DNA of 64,000 nt from assembly GCA_905116865.2 (NCBI GenBank), contig CAJHNH020006668.1:647501-711500 (forward strand), read 5' to 3'. The notes beneath the pieces were generated by a model. The model was not told where the DNA came from and did no database searches. It was given only the letters and a program-made list of their open reading frames with translations. Origin of the DNA: Candidula unifasciata. Its lineage: Eukaryota; Mollusca; Gastropoda; Stylommatophora; Geomitridae. Position numbers and translations under genes: made by a program. Below are positions 1-10,280 of this stretch, piece by piece (the stretch's first letter is position 1; the number at the start of each line of letters is the position of its first letter).

Positions 1-245
1 AAACATTAGAAAAAGATCCCCACCCCCTCCAACAAGCATCTCATAAAAGTTGACTAATTAGGGGTGCTTATTTCGAAATCAGGGTGTATCTGCTTCACAG
101 GCAAGAAACTAGTAGTCTGCACACAAATAAGCCAGATCTGTAAAATGGATGTGCACGTAAAACTCAAGTTCTGAATCAAGACTTCAGGTCCGGAAGTGGA
201 GGAACTACCAGAACTTTCCGCTGGAGTTTTCGACCGGTGACCACA
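1..245 (+). repeat. SINE-C copy, 5' end off the window
   Basis: The piece follows the SINE-C consensus seen about 18 times in this window: the block near AACAAGCAT, the segment near TCAGATCTGTAAAA, the segment near CCAGAACTTTCCG, and an end near GTGAAC. The usual (GAA)n tail is decayed to an A-rich stretch. The 5' part is rich in C runs, as in several other copies. The family looks like a SINE, but I cannot see a clear pol III A or B box in it. Confidence 0.7.
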
Positions 246-1145
246 AAAAGGAATGTTTCATAATCTGCTCTGTAAAATAAAGTTGCTCACGAGATGTCTT
301 CTGTGTTCAGTTTCTGGGATAAAGGTCACTTGTCCAAACAGTGGCCATGCTGTCTACAGACTGGAATCCTTTACAGAAATCCAGAACCTTACTAAGGATC
401 GAACACACATTCTACGATGTGTCGGGCACCCATTCTCACCTCCGCACACCGGCCCTATTCTTCTGTATTTCATGTATCATTTTGAAAAACGTGCAAGGAG
501 AAACTATGTTTACCTCTCTCAACTGGTGAGCTCGAGAAAAGTCCACACGCTTTGGACTTTCCTGGTTCAAACCGTTTGGGAAGTACTGGCCCTGTTGGGC
601 TTCCCTGCTCCTGACCAGTGCTTTGGAAGTAACGTTCTCACTGGGATCTGTTCGTCTGGGTCTCTGTCTGCTGTACCCATCCTCAGTTTTGTTACTTTGG
701 GAAACTAAATGAGATGGAGAGATAATGGTTGAGTTACAGAGCACACAGTTTTGATGTTATATACCGGGGGCAGTAACGGCCTCACTTTTTTCTTAATGAT
801 GAAAGAAAAAAAAAGAAAATATTTTGCAAAATTTCAAATATGATATGCGTACCTATATATAGGAAAACTATTTTTGTTTTTAACCATTTTTATTTACATA
901 ATATGCTCTACATGACAACCGTTGTTTTGAAAACACATTTTGATGTGTGTCATTCACAGCTTGTAATGGCCCTGGTTATTTCTATACTCTTTTTCATGTG
1001 TTCAGTGTTTAATGTCAGAAATGTGAAACCATTAAAGGAAGTTATGAGATGAAGATGAATAATATAGGGATGACAGGGGGGAAGGTGCATGAGACAGTAA
1101 AAGGACAGCTCGGGTTGAACGTCTATGATTCAGTGAGGGAAACGT
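246..1145. other. No recognisable feature
   Basis: I see no repeat family, RNA gene or protein motif here. A 151-codon open frame at 253-708 (+) has no recognisable domain, is overlapped by an opposite-strand frame of similar length, and has no splice context I would defend. Confidence 0.5.
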
Positions 1146-1149
1146 GCTG

Positions 1150-1235
1150 AGGCAGAAGAAGGAGGACAAGGAAGAGAGGACAAGGAGGAGAGGAGGAGGA
1201 GAAGAAGAAGAAGAAAAACAAAAACAAAAGCAGAA
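1150..1235. repeat. Purine-rich GGA/GAA/AAAC simple repeat
   Basis: A degenerate purine tract of GAA, GGA and AAAC steps with no coding look. It may be a decayed (GAA)n tail, but no SINE-C body is visible to its left. Confidence 0.6.
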
Positions 1236-1583
1236 GATGAACTTATAGTTCACTGAATACCAATTGGAACAAATGATTTCACATTTTACTGCTTTCAATG
1301 TACAGATTTCTTTTCCAATTAACAGCAGGGAGTTTGGCAAATATTCGGGAATGATAAAATAACATTGTGGGCAATTCTGAACCCAGAATGTAATAACATA
1401 CTTCCTAATTTCTCAATCAACTCCTGCAATTACCGCCACAGCCAACAGCAACCATGCCTTCAAACAACACACTGCCAGAATGTCTGGCAGCTCAAACACA
1501 ACAGGACACTTGGTATGAGGGGCTATTTATTATGAAGCGGCAATCTAGCATACATGAAATCTGAAACATATTCACATGAAGCA

Positions 1584-1957
1584 GAGGCAGTGCAGCAACA
1601 CGAAGCTCGCCTGAAGGTCTAAGGTTTACATCTGCCCCAAGACAATTGATTTACAACTGATCTTGGTTCTCAGGTTGGCAGTGCAGCAACAGGAAGCTCA
1701 TCTGAAGGTCTAAGGTTCACATCTAGACTCTCGCCTGCAGATCAAAAGGTCTTGGGTTCGGGTGCTGATGGTAGTGGACTCTTTCTTCAAAAATGACTTG
1801 GCTCCTAGGTCGACCCAGCCTTGAACAGGTACCAGGTGGAGTAATATTGACCATATCCCCCACCTACGGCCGATCAGCCTATAAATTACTGGTCTAGCCC
1901 TATATGCCCAATGCACCTGAAGGTTTGGAAAAGGGTCCTTTACTTACTCTATACTCG
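1584..1957 (+). repeat. SINE-A copy with repeated tRNA-like heads
   Basis: From about 1722 the sequence follows SINE-A: a head with GGTCTTGGGTTCG (B-box like), a TTCTTCAAAAATGAC block, the CGACCCAGCCTTGA block, and the GGAAAAGGGTCCTTTACTTA end. Upstream, the segments at 1584-1630 and 1677-1722 share about 45 bp with each other and resemble the same head (AGCTCGCCTGAAGGTC). The head therefore appears to be present in up to three decayed tandem pieces. Confidence 0.7.
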
Positions 1958-2039
1958 AAGTGAAATGGGTCCTTTAGTTACTTAACAAAACTCACGCCAA
2001 AAAGCAAAGTAATTATGGCATTACCATGCTAGGTTTTTT

Positions 2040-2372
2040 TCTTAGAGGCAACTATTGTTACCTTGATGAAAAAGAGATGGTGACCTCCGCGTGTGGGTTC
2101 CAGGGCCCAGTTATAGGGAAAATGAGAATAGACCCACTGCCTCCCAACAACATGTCGTAAGAGTCGATTAATTGGGAGCTTCCTTAGAGTGTCGCAGTGC
2201 ATCTGCCTGAGAGGCAAGGAACCAGCAGTCTGCATTCAAATGAGTCAGGTTTGTAAAACGAATGCACACGCAACACTTAGGTTCTGGAACAGGACTGCAG
2301 TCCAGAAGTGGACGAACAACCAGAACTTTCCACCAGAGATTACAGCTGGTGAACGTGAAGAAGAAGATGGTG
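2040..2372 (+). repeat. SINE-C copy, near full length
   Basis: It begins near GTGTGGGTTCCAGGGCCC, passes through the ACATGTCGTAAGAGTCGA, CTGCCTGAGAGGCAAGGAAC and CCAGAACTTTCC blocks, and ends GGTGAACGTGAAGAAGAAG. This is the clearest plus-strand example of the family and defines its (GAA)n tail. Confidence 0.8.
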
Positions 2373-2611
2373 ATTAATTCTGCATCAAAATAGGTCCTAA
2401 CAAATCTGACAGTCACTCACACCGAAGGAAAAAAGCTGAACATATCAATCTTGTGTACATGTGGGTAGGACAAACAGACAACTGAACATTTCATTCTAGA
2501 CTAACAAATGTTTCTCTTTAAAAAGAACACAAATCAGTTATGAAATAATGAAGACGCAAACCTACACACAGTTGGAGTCAACTATTGGAAAAAGGGAAGT
2601 TTAATCAAACA

Positions 2612-2675
2612 GATTCTGCAGTAATGAACATCAAGGGCTTTGAATGTCGAAGGAGGAGGAGGAGGAGGAGGATGA
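2612..2675 (+). mobile_element. LINE 3'-terminal fragment (family I)
   Basis: The translation reads SAVMNIKGFECRRRRRR-like, matching the C-terminal end seen in the LINE at 10281-10590 (SAAMNLKDPEC equivalent). A (GGA)n tail follows. Only about 60 bp remain, so the assignment rests on this short match. Confidence 0.5.
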
Positions 2676-3339
2676 GGTTTTCATTTTGGTCTTAATCCTT
2701 GTTACATTGGAGGTACTACTTTTCTAGAAGCTCAAATTGTAGAGATAAACTGACCAGCTCTTTACTTCTAGTTCTTGCTGCATGAAAGACAATCAATGAG
2801 TTGACCCAACATACAGAACGGACAACATGTTTACCTAATCTGCTCAATTTACGGCGAGTCCCAACTGGTCCTGTCAGTGAGCTCTGACGCTCTACCCCGT
2901 CAGATTTCTAGAGAAAAAAAATAATGATACTCATTATAACAATAAGAGTCAAAACAATTATAACGATCAAGACAACACACGGGCAGGCGGTATGTTTCTA
3001 CCGTCTCTGGCAACTGTGATTTTGTTTATCTAGCAGTGTACTGCCTGTTAGCGTCACATATTGCAGAGACATCAGGTGCCAGCCCTGGTATGTGCTACGT
3101 AGATGCTGGTGTTCACGGTCTAGCATATTCAGTCTATCCATCAGATATTCCATCTATCCATGGCTTGCATAGCCGATCTCTAGTTCGGTTGTCACTGTGT
3201 ATAAGTGACAGGGCTCCCCTATGGCAGTCTTGACCCATGTCTACACCACTGGATATGTTGTCTCTTGGTGCAGTACACCTGCACAAATGCAACATCTGCA
3301 CTAAACAACTCTGCAGGTAGAGACCACGTTCTATATGGA
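2676..3339. other. No recognisable feature
   Basis: Unique-looking sequence. The open frames present are short, overlap on both strands and lack recognisable motifs. Confidence 0.45.
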
Positions 3340-3495
3340 AAGGAGGGGGAAGGGGCGGCGGTTTTCTGATGCTTTTAACACCCAAAAACATCTAGAACTG
3401 GGCCTAACCCCAACCCACTTACGTCTCCCGAATGCATGCAGCTTATCTACCACCCCCTAAAATATTCGACTGTCTGTTTTTGGGGAGACACTGCG
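3340..3495. repeat. Dispersed repeat N, copy 1
   Basis: This stretch shares ordered blocks with 61505-61770: TTTCTGATGCTTTTAAC, AACATCTAGAACTGG, CCTAACCCCAA, GCATGCAGC and a TATCTACC-CCCCT block before GACTGTC. The family type is unknown. No head, tail or target duplication was found. Confidence 0.65.
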
Positions 3496-3507
3496 ATATA
3501 ACCGTAT

Positions 3508-3519
<12 letters not shown>

Positions 3520-3542
<23 letters not shown>
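3520..3542. repeat. (G)23 homopolymer
   Basis: An uninterrupted run of about 23 G. It is one of about twenty long G or C runs in the window and can form a quadruplex in principle. Confidence 0.9.
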
Positions 3543-3662
3543 TCCGAACACCGACTAACACTAATCCGACCCCACCCCTACAATAATGGACTTTCCCAGG
3601 AGCTGTCCTCGAAATGTCAGAGCGCCCAAGATGTGGTGAACTTAAAGAAATGTATTAAAGAA

Positions 3663-4157
3663 TACGGCCCTTTTTTTTCCGTCTTTATGCGCTTTAGGTA
3701 TGTAGGGCTAGACCTATGTTTTCAAACCAATCGGCATTCGGTGGGTGTAGTGAACATCACGCCGGTCGCCGTATCGTATAAAATCAAACAAAAATTGCAA
3801 GCTTAGTCCTTTTTTAGCCGCCTGATGGCCTGCTTTTTCAAGGACGGTTCCTTTCTATCTTATTTATTTATCTTCCTTGTGGTGAGCAATTACACTTGAG
3901 TTTGTTCATTTGTTGCCTAAGTTCTGGTTCTGATGGGTCCTGTTTCCTGTTTTAGTTGGCTATCCCCTAGCTGTTGCACTGTTCATCTGTGTTAGTACAG
4001 ACGCCGGTCGCCTTTACCTGGTATCTATTTAAGGCTCGGTCGACTTGGAAGCCACGTCTTTTTTTTTTTTTTTTTTTTTTTTGAATCCGTTAGGATTTTA
4101 ACCCACGACCTTCGAACCACCAGGCGAGCGTCTAGTCTCTACACCACGGCGGCTTCC
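3663..4157 (-). repeat. SINE-A copy split by a 230-bp insertion
   Basis: The left part (3663-3770) is the 3' half of a minus-strand SINE-A. The right part (4001-4157) is its 5' half and tRNA-like head (B box read as ACCCACGACCTTCGAACC on the plus strand). The two parts meet at the repeated word ACGCCGGTCGCC, so the element was contiguous before an insertion at 3771-4000. Confidence 0.75.
3771..4000. mobile_element. 230-bp insertion nested in SINE-A, 12-bp target duplication
   Basis: The segment is flanked by identical 12-mers ACGCCGGTCGCC at 3759-3770 and 4001-4012, and interrupts an otherwise continuous SINE-A. It has no terminal inverted repeats and no poly(A). A duplication of this length suits LINE-type target-primed insertion better than hAT or Tc1. 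I find no second copy in the window and do not recognise the family. Confidence 0.7.
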
Positions 4158-4276
4158 TATGACAGCAGTGCAAGCACATATCCCCTGCAGCCCAGCCAAC
4201 ATCTGCTGTCCAGACCTAACAGACTCTCCCCACCGATGATTCTGTTACGCTATTCGAACCATTACAGCACTAGGTT

Positions 4277-4499
4277 AGATTAGTTGTGTATCTTTTACAG
4301 GACGTTGCAGAACCAACACCAGGAGCTCCTAGCTGTTGTGTGGTTTCTCTATGCAAATTTACGTCCAGTAGTTTGCCATTGCCTGTGGACGGTCGGCCCC
4401 CTGATATCACAGTCGAAACCAACGCAAGGCGCATGGCCCGCAGCTGGGATCGAACCCGGCATTACTAAGCGTTCGCATCGATTTAGCCACAGAGCCGAC
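4277..4499 (-). repeat. SINE-B copy, full length
   Basis: Read on the minus strand it starts GTCGGCTCTGTGGCTAAAT (A-box region), carries GGGTTCGATCCCAGC (a clear pol III B box), then AACTACTGGACGTAAATT, and ends CTGTAAAAGATACACAACTA. The word ACAGCACT on both sides (4264-4271, 4504-4511) looks like a target duplication. Confidence 0.8.
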
Positions 4500-5070
4500 C
4501 ATGACAGCACTGGTACGTTAAAAACAAATCAGAGCTTCGCAATTCAACAACTTTCCTCCATGACAAAGGGCGGTAATCTAACATGCTGTAATACAGATTT
4601 ATGTCGACAGCAACAAGTTCAAGTATGCGACCGGGGAAAGAACCGCAGCACAAACGGATCCTAAAAGAATGTGTTAATTTTACTAGCGCCCCCGTGATAT
4701 CAGTGCCATTCAACTTGTCTTGCTTATCGAACTGCTGTACGGAATACCAAAGTCAGCATAACTGATTAAATCATGTTTTTTGTGTGTGTGCCTCCCCCCC
4801 CCCCCAACCCCCTCCTCCTTCCCTTCCCCACCGGCAGTTGAACTGAGGTTCCACATACCAGGAGTTATAATAGCTAGCTCAAATGGTTCAGTACAGGCGT
4901 CGGCAATCTACGGCACGTAAGCTAGGTGTGGCAGTGATACTGGTACGCTGAGTGAATTGATATATAAAATTATGATTTCACAACGACTGCTATTGTGAAG
5001 CGTGACACAGAGATAAACACAACGATGGACGCAATCAAAGATTCTCTGAGAAAAAAAAAAAAAAAGTCTT
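4500..5070. other. No recognisable feature
   Basis: Unique-looking sequence with a C-rich tract near 4793-4815 and an A run near 5050-5064. No gene or repeat family was recognised. Confidence 0.45.
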
Positions 5071-5074
5071 TATT

Positions 5075-5215
5075 GCTTTTAGTACCGAGAGATTGCTGGA
5101 CAGTCTGACATCATGGCATGCAGCTCATCTGTGTCAGAACTGAATGAATGTTTAGGAGACGAAGGGTTGTGGACAGACATGACCATCAACGCCTGACGGT
5201 TTGGACCATGAGAAG
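5075..5215 (+). mobile_element. RTE-like LINE 3' coding end fragment
   Basis: The translation gives LLDSLTSWHA, then a frame-broken equivalent of the RR-LW-DM-INA region. It parallels the last 40 residues of the RTE-like frame at 55987-57135 (MLDSLVAWHGGVSAHEL and GLWRGMIAHA). RTE elements encode an endonuclease and reverse transcriptase; only the extreme C-terminus remains here. Confidence 0.65.
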
Positions 5216-5302
5216 AACCGCTAGTACCATGTTTTTAGGGCGGCGTAAGACACGATGGTCTGGAAACTGAAGACCACATCATGAGTGAAGTGACAAACAT
5301 CA

Positions 5303-5595
5303 ATTTTTAGACTTCGGACTGGACACTGCGGTCTTCGAGCACACCTGTACAGGATAGGCATAAACGAATCTGCTGCCTGTGATTGTGGAGCAGAAAGACA
5401 GACCCCTGGGCACATACTGCAGTACTGCCCTTACCTCTCCCAGCAAAGACTGTGGATCTGGCCCAGGGGATCCACATTGCGAGAGAAGCTATGGGGGACC
5501 GGTGGCGACCTTAAACGCACAATCCTATTTGTGACCCAGACGGGGCTCTATGTGTAGCATGACTGATGTCGAACGCAGAAGAAGAAGAAGAAGAA
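5303..5595 (+). mobile_element. LINE 3' end with C-terminal zinc-knuckle and (GAA)n tail
   Basis: An open frame from about 5303 to the TAG at 5555-5557 reads FRLRTGHCGLRAHLYRIGIN, then CDCGAERQTPGHILQYC, then LW-containing residues. The LRTGHC plus Cys-X-Cys-X8-10-His-X4-Cys layout is the usual C-terminus of non-LTR reverse transcriptases of jockey/CR1-like type. The 3' untranslated part is about 20 bp and ends GTCGAACGCAGAAGAAGAAG. That tail closely resembles the end of SINE-C. The rest of the LINE is missing. Confidence 0.75.
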
Positions 5596-5954
5596 GTGAA
5601 GTGACGACGAACATGCAGGTTATGATGTTTACTTTAGCTTCCCCTTCCCATCCCTTTCAGGACTTTAAAAAAAAAAAAAATAACGCTAAAAATCTCACTG
5701 AAGATTTTAATCCGGCTCTCCAGGAACACAGCCCAGGTGTACAAACATTAACAAATAACCACACACACACACACACACAAAAAGAAACAATTAAACAGAT
5801 TGGTTTCTTTTCAGTCACGGAAAGCGCAACTGCCAGCTCCCTCTGGCGGCAAGTGTTTGTTCTACCTCCCTTAGAGCGTCAGAAAAATGTAGAGGAAGCT
5901 AAGGCGACAGGCGTGACTTCAAAACATCCCCCGATAAGTGTTGACTGTCTATAA

Positions 5955-6104
5955 CAGAGGCTCTTAACCTTTCTAATGCAGTGACCCTTCAATACAGTTC
6001 CCTCATGTTGTGGCGACCCCCAAACAATTATTTTTTCTTCATAACTTCAATGAATATGTGTTTTTCTATGATCTTAGCCGACACCTGTGAAAGAGTCGTT
6101 CGAC

Positions 6105-6135
<31 letters not shown>

Positions 6136-6165
6136 AGGTCGCGACCAGCATGTTGAGAACCGCTG
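5955..6165 (+). mobile_element. SPIN-like hAT MITE, perfect 8-bp target duplication
   Basis: The 211-bp element starts CAGAGGCTCTTAACCTTTCT and ends GGTTGAGAACATGC-type sequence, read here as TGTTGAGAACCGCTG. These are imperfect inverted ends of hAT type. It is flanked by identical 8-mers GTCTATAA at 5947-5954 and 6166-6173, the size hAT transposases produce. The inner blocks (ATACAGTTCC, CTTCATAACTTCAATG, TGTGAAAGAGTCGTTCGACC, GGTCGCGACC) match what I recall of the SPIN group. It has no coding capacity. A C run of about 22 sits inside the right arm. Confidence 0.85.
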
Positions 6166-6173
6166 GTCTATAA

Positions 6174-6677
6174 CAATATGAGTAAGAAGCAAATACCCAG
6201 GTCTTTTTACTTCAAATATCACCGGGGTTTCCCGTATCTTACTGCCAATGAAATGAGAATTGCTGCATTATAATTTATTTTACAAACGAAAAATGTCGGC
6301 AGCAAACGGGAAAATTTAAAAGCTTGGCAGCAAGAAGTAGACAGCGAACTAACAGGAACAACAACATCAAGTGATGGACGAACAACAGCCAAAACAGAGA
6401 GTGGAAAGCTAGTTCGAAACACAGCGAGTTGGAGATGTACTGCAGCCAAAGAGCCTCGTGGAGACAGTATCTTGTGATTTTCACACTGATACTGTATAGT
6501 GCGTTTCAACAGTCGTGCCCTCATACTTTAACAAATATCTTGAAAACTCCTGGCCGGATCAACGGGGAACTGTGGCACGCGGTCTTAGATTTCCAATGTC
6601 GTTGGGATTTTATCATTGACAATTGCACAGGTGCTGCTATTTGTTTACTTTGATCTTTGTGACTAATGATTTGTGTA
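6174..6677. other. No recognisable feature
   Basis: Unique-looking sequence. Both strands carry frames of 60-100 codons, but none shows a known motif. Confidence 0.45.
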
Positions 6678-6954
6678 AAAGTAAAAAAAAGCAAAGGACC
6701 CTTTTCGACGCCTTTAGGTGTATAGGGCATATAGGACTAGACATATTTTTTATAGACCAATCGGCACAAGATGAGTGATGTGGTCAGCATCACGCCGGCC
6801 GCATTTACTTCCCGGGACTGCACTCGGTACCCACTTAAGGCTGGGTCGACCTGGGAGCCAGGTCTTTTTTTTTATAGTCCGGTTCCGCCAGGAAGCGAAC
6901 CCACGACATACCGATCCGCGGCGAGCCTCTAGCTGCTCCACAATGGTGACTCTC
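6678..6954 (-). repeat. SINE-A copy, full length
   Basis: On the plus strand the order is reversed: GCAAAGGACCCTTTTC, AGGCTGGGTCGACC, then the tRNA-like head at the right (AACCCACGACATACCGATC region). The flanks AATGATTTGTGTA (6665-6677) and AATAATCTGTGTA (6955-6967) match at 11 of 13 positions and are a likely target duplication. Confidence 0.8.
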
Positions 6955-6967
6955 AATAATCTGTGTA

Positions 6968-7459
6968 CCTCTAAAAAATAAATTACACAGACATTGTTGG
7001 GAAATCAGTCCACATGTGCAGCGCTGCCTGATGATTATTTTGATAGCAAATTCCGCATACAACAAAAATTGGTGTCAATGTAAATCACGTGAGCCTAACG
7101 CCGGAGATAACCATTTAAGAGTGAAACGACTACGAAACGCGTGCAATTGGATATTTTTTTTAAAGTTCCCATTACTCAATTAAACTGTAAGCATGCTGGT
7201 TATTTTTTTTTTTTTATCAGTGTCTGTTTTCTCATACACTGCAAATACAAAAATGAAACTAGATGTCCGTTTAAACTGAAAAAAAAAAAAAAATAATTCT
7301 CTAAAGGACATGACAGGTTGCCCGTCAAATTTCAACAACTTCAACCGAACGGTTACTGTGTCACAAATTTAAAAAGCTGAGCACGACTTCTGCGACGGAC
7401 TATTTCAAATATAAACAACTCTTGTCAAGCCGGGTATAATAGGACTATCACTTCTTGTC

Positions 7460-7461
<2 letters not shown>
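6968..7461. other. No recognisable feature
   Basis: AT-rich sequence with several A and T runs. No gene or repeat family was recognised. Confidence 0.45.

Positions 7462-7523
<62 letters not shown>
7462..7523. repeat. (TC)n microsatellite
   Basis: About 31 near-perfect TC units. The serine-leucine and arginine-glutamate frames across it are artefacts of the repeat. Confidence 0.95.
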
Positions 7524-7527
<4 letters not shown>

Positions 7528-8040
7528 ATCTCCCACTCCACATCACTCCTTCCCTGGCGAGGCACGCAGAACAGGTAACCTATGCAGCCTATACTCAACA
7601 AACAAGAGACCTGACCTCGCACCATGACACCAATCATACACGGTGGAGTCCTCCCCAGCCAATTCAATAACGCCAAAGCCCTAAATGAAAAGTCAACGTC
7701 AAGAAAGTGCCGCTGGGGCGCGACTTCAATCCTGGGTATTGAGTGCAGAGAGCGGCCGACGGAATAAACGATCAAGTAACATCAGGCATCCATAGGAGGG
7801 GGCGTCGAGTGTAGATTGTCTAGTTTCCTGTAATCAGACCACAGGGGCGTGGATTGTCAAGTACATTATGGGGGACACCAAGACTCGAGAATCGATCACG
7901 GAAAATATACATGCCAGGTAAGCTTACACAGTCAATCTTGATGTGCCTGAGTGCATAACGGGCAATCAGCCGATAAGTGAAAAAGTAAATGGAAGCTACG
8001 GAGATTTGTTTTTTTTTATACACACTTCTTCTTTCTTCTT
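7524..8040. other. No recognisable feature
   Basis: Sequence without recognisable protein motif or repeat family. Confidence 0.4.
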
Positions 8041-8044
8041 TTGT

Positions 8045-8262
8045 CAAAATCGGCTTGTGCCGCTAGGCGTCGCAGTCTATCAGATGATCGGCAACCGAGC
8101 CAGGGCGCGCTCAGTCGCTTCATATGCCGTGATGTTATGAAGTCTCAAGTTGTCCGTGACTCCTTCAATCCATGTTCTTCTTGGTCTTCCCCTACCTCTT
8201 GGTGTTTCGATTTTCATGTTGTATGCTCTTGATGCTGGCATCGTTGGTTCCATTCTCAACGT
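8045..8262 (-). mobile_element. LINE 3' coding end fragment
   Basis: On the minus strand the translation reads MEPTMPASRAYNMKIETPRG, then RGRPRRTWIEGVTDNL and RLHNITAYEATERALARLPI, then a stop. The RGRPRRTWI block followed by an acidic/Arg region is the common C-terminal end of many molluscan and arthropod non-LTR reverse transcriptases. A short untranslated end and an AAAAGAAGAA tail follow at 8040-8050. Confidence 0.65.
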
Positions 8263-8639
8263 TTGATGGATTTTCTAATCTCATATATTGTTTCTAGAGC
8301 AATACACACACCATAAACAAATATATATGTACAGTCATAACATTTAGGCAGTAACGTAGATAAAAAATGCAACTGACAGTGATTACAAAAGATGAATACA
8401 AAAGGCAATAGGAAATATGTGAAAGTAAAAGGCAATAAAAATGAGTACTACATATAACATATTTAGCTTTAATGTCAAATCAGCACTGCTAGAGGAAGCT
8501 GAAATACGGAGAACAACTAAAACACTGACTAATAAACTACACAAATTAATTTAATTAACTGCAGAATAGAATGAATGATATGATTAATGACAGGGTCACT
8601 AAAGAACTGAACACATTCTAGTGAATCAAGAGGTGGGGG

Positions 8640-9012
8640 GAAAAAAGGACGCCGGTGTTGGATAGGACACATATTGGGGAAAACTGAGAGTAATGTTATG
8701 TTATCATGACTGACGTCTTTGCACACTGGACATTCCCATACGTGCTCAGTTGTCCGATGCAGCAGCCACTCGAAGAATTGTTCCCAAATATAATGTCTTA
8801 ACAAATAAACAATGGAAACCACATGAACACAGAAATAAAGGCAGATCAGAAATACACTCGGAGAAGGGAGCCAGATGATAAAGTTAAAAAGATAGGGAGG
8901 ACATGTGGTGAGCTAAATGTGACAGCGAAGGACAGACTTACTTGGCTTGGGTTGGTTGAACGCCTTTGTTCCAATGAGGGTTAAAGAGCAGGAGGAGGAG
9001 GACGAGGAGAAG

Positions 9013-9035
<23 letters not shown>
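8640..9035 (+). mobile_element. Broken LINE 3' end (family K) with inserted piece
   Basis: At 8645-8705 (+) the translation gives GRRCWIGHILGKTESNV, like the RRWIGHVLRK block of LINE reverse transcriptases. At 8868-9000 (+) it gives KIGRTCGELNVTAKDRLTW, then LVERLCSNEG and a stop, the usual C-terminus of the same type. Between them, 8706-8800 reads on the minus strand as a piece of family M (FEWLLHRTTEHVWECPVC). The tail runs into a GGA/GAA tract. Confidence 0.6.
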
Positions 9036-9372
<337 letters not shown>

Positions 9373-9780
9373 TAACATGCAATGAGAAATTATCCTCACC
9401 AGAAAAACAATCCAATTCATATTCGCGTGAAGTGGAAACCTGGGGTACGAGGTGACAATGAGTAAGGTGGAGGGGAAGAGACTGAGAGGGCCACAAACAT
9501 GGAAGATGTTAAACCGTCTGGCATGGCGTCGAAAAAAAAACCACGTGTCTCAAAAATCTACGATAACACATGAGACATAATAGAACAGGAAGCATCCTCA
9601 AAACAAAAGTTACGTGGAATCAACTAGATATGGTCCGTTTGGAAACTAGTACCGTCAATGGAGTATACAAAACCATTGCACGGATCATAATAAATTGTTG
9701 ATATACGCGTATACTACCCAAGTTACTGAGAATTAAGAGTTAATAAGGCATAGTACGTTTCTTAAAGCGATGTTTCTCTA
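9373..9780. other. No recognisable feature
   Basis: Sequence without recognisable gene or repeat family. Confidence 0.4.
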
Positions 9781-9786
9781 TAGAAC

Positions 9787-10105
9787 TTGCACTGCTGGAT
9801 CCGCATCACTGGGTGGTGAACTGATACGTAACAAGGCAGATGTGGCCAAGGCCCTTTGGGAACAAGCAACGAAATTAGTAGAGAAAGAAGATTATTATGG
9901 CCTGGAGAGAATGAGGCACCTGGGTGTGACCAGAGGGTCTGGCCAGCTGACTACACTCAGAGGAAAGGCAAGACGAGATTGTCACCGGTACGATCAGTAT
10001 TGGAACTCTGCACTGGCTGCTGAAGATGAGGACGGAGCATGCATGGGAATGCCCCGAGTGCTGTGATGTCAATTCTTGACTCAACTCAACTCAACTTGCA
10101 CTGCA
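9787..10105 (+). mobile_element. RNase H-bearing LINE, 3' end (family M)
   Basis: The piece aligns over most of its length with 18155-18620 read on the minus strand: GGTGGTGAACTGAT, GTTTATTATGGCC-like, CTGGAGAGAATGAGGCACCTG, ACTCTGCACTGGCTGCTGA and GAGCATGCATGGGAATGCCC. One frame ends HWLLKMRTEHAWECPECC then DVNS and a stop. This is the short Cys-X2-Cys C-terminus that follows RNase H in I-group LINEs. The tail is (ACTCA)n. Frame shifts between the RNase H part and the end show it is dead. Confidence 0.65.
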
Positions 10106-10187
10106 TAGTGTAAAATATACTATACGGTATATGCGCAAATCGTACAAGCAACAACGAAATAAATCATCTGTTTATAAAATCAAACTA

Positions 10188-10280
10188 CTGGACGTAAATT
10201 TGCCTAGAGAAACCACACATTAGACAGGGGCTGCTGGGGTTGGTTCTGCAACGTCCTTTAAAGGATTCGCAACTAACCTT
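10188..10280 (+). repeat. SINE-B 3' half
   Basis: Contains AACTACTGGACGTAAATTTG, the CTAGAGAAACCACAC block and CAACGTCCTTTAAAGGAT, the 3' half of SINE-B. The tRNA-like head is absent. Confidence 0.75.

Noticed and set aside
253..744. Overlapping 151-codon (+) and 102-codon (-) frames
   Set aside because: No motif, no splice context and opposite-strand overlap. They are most likely chance frames.
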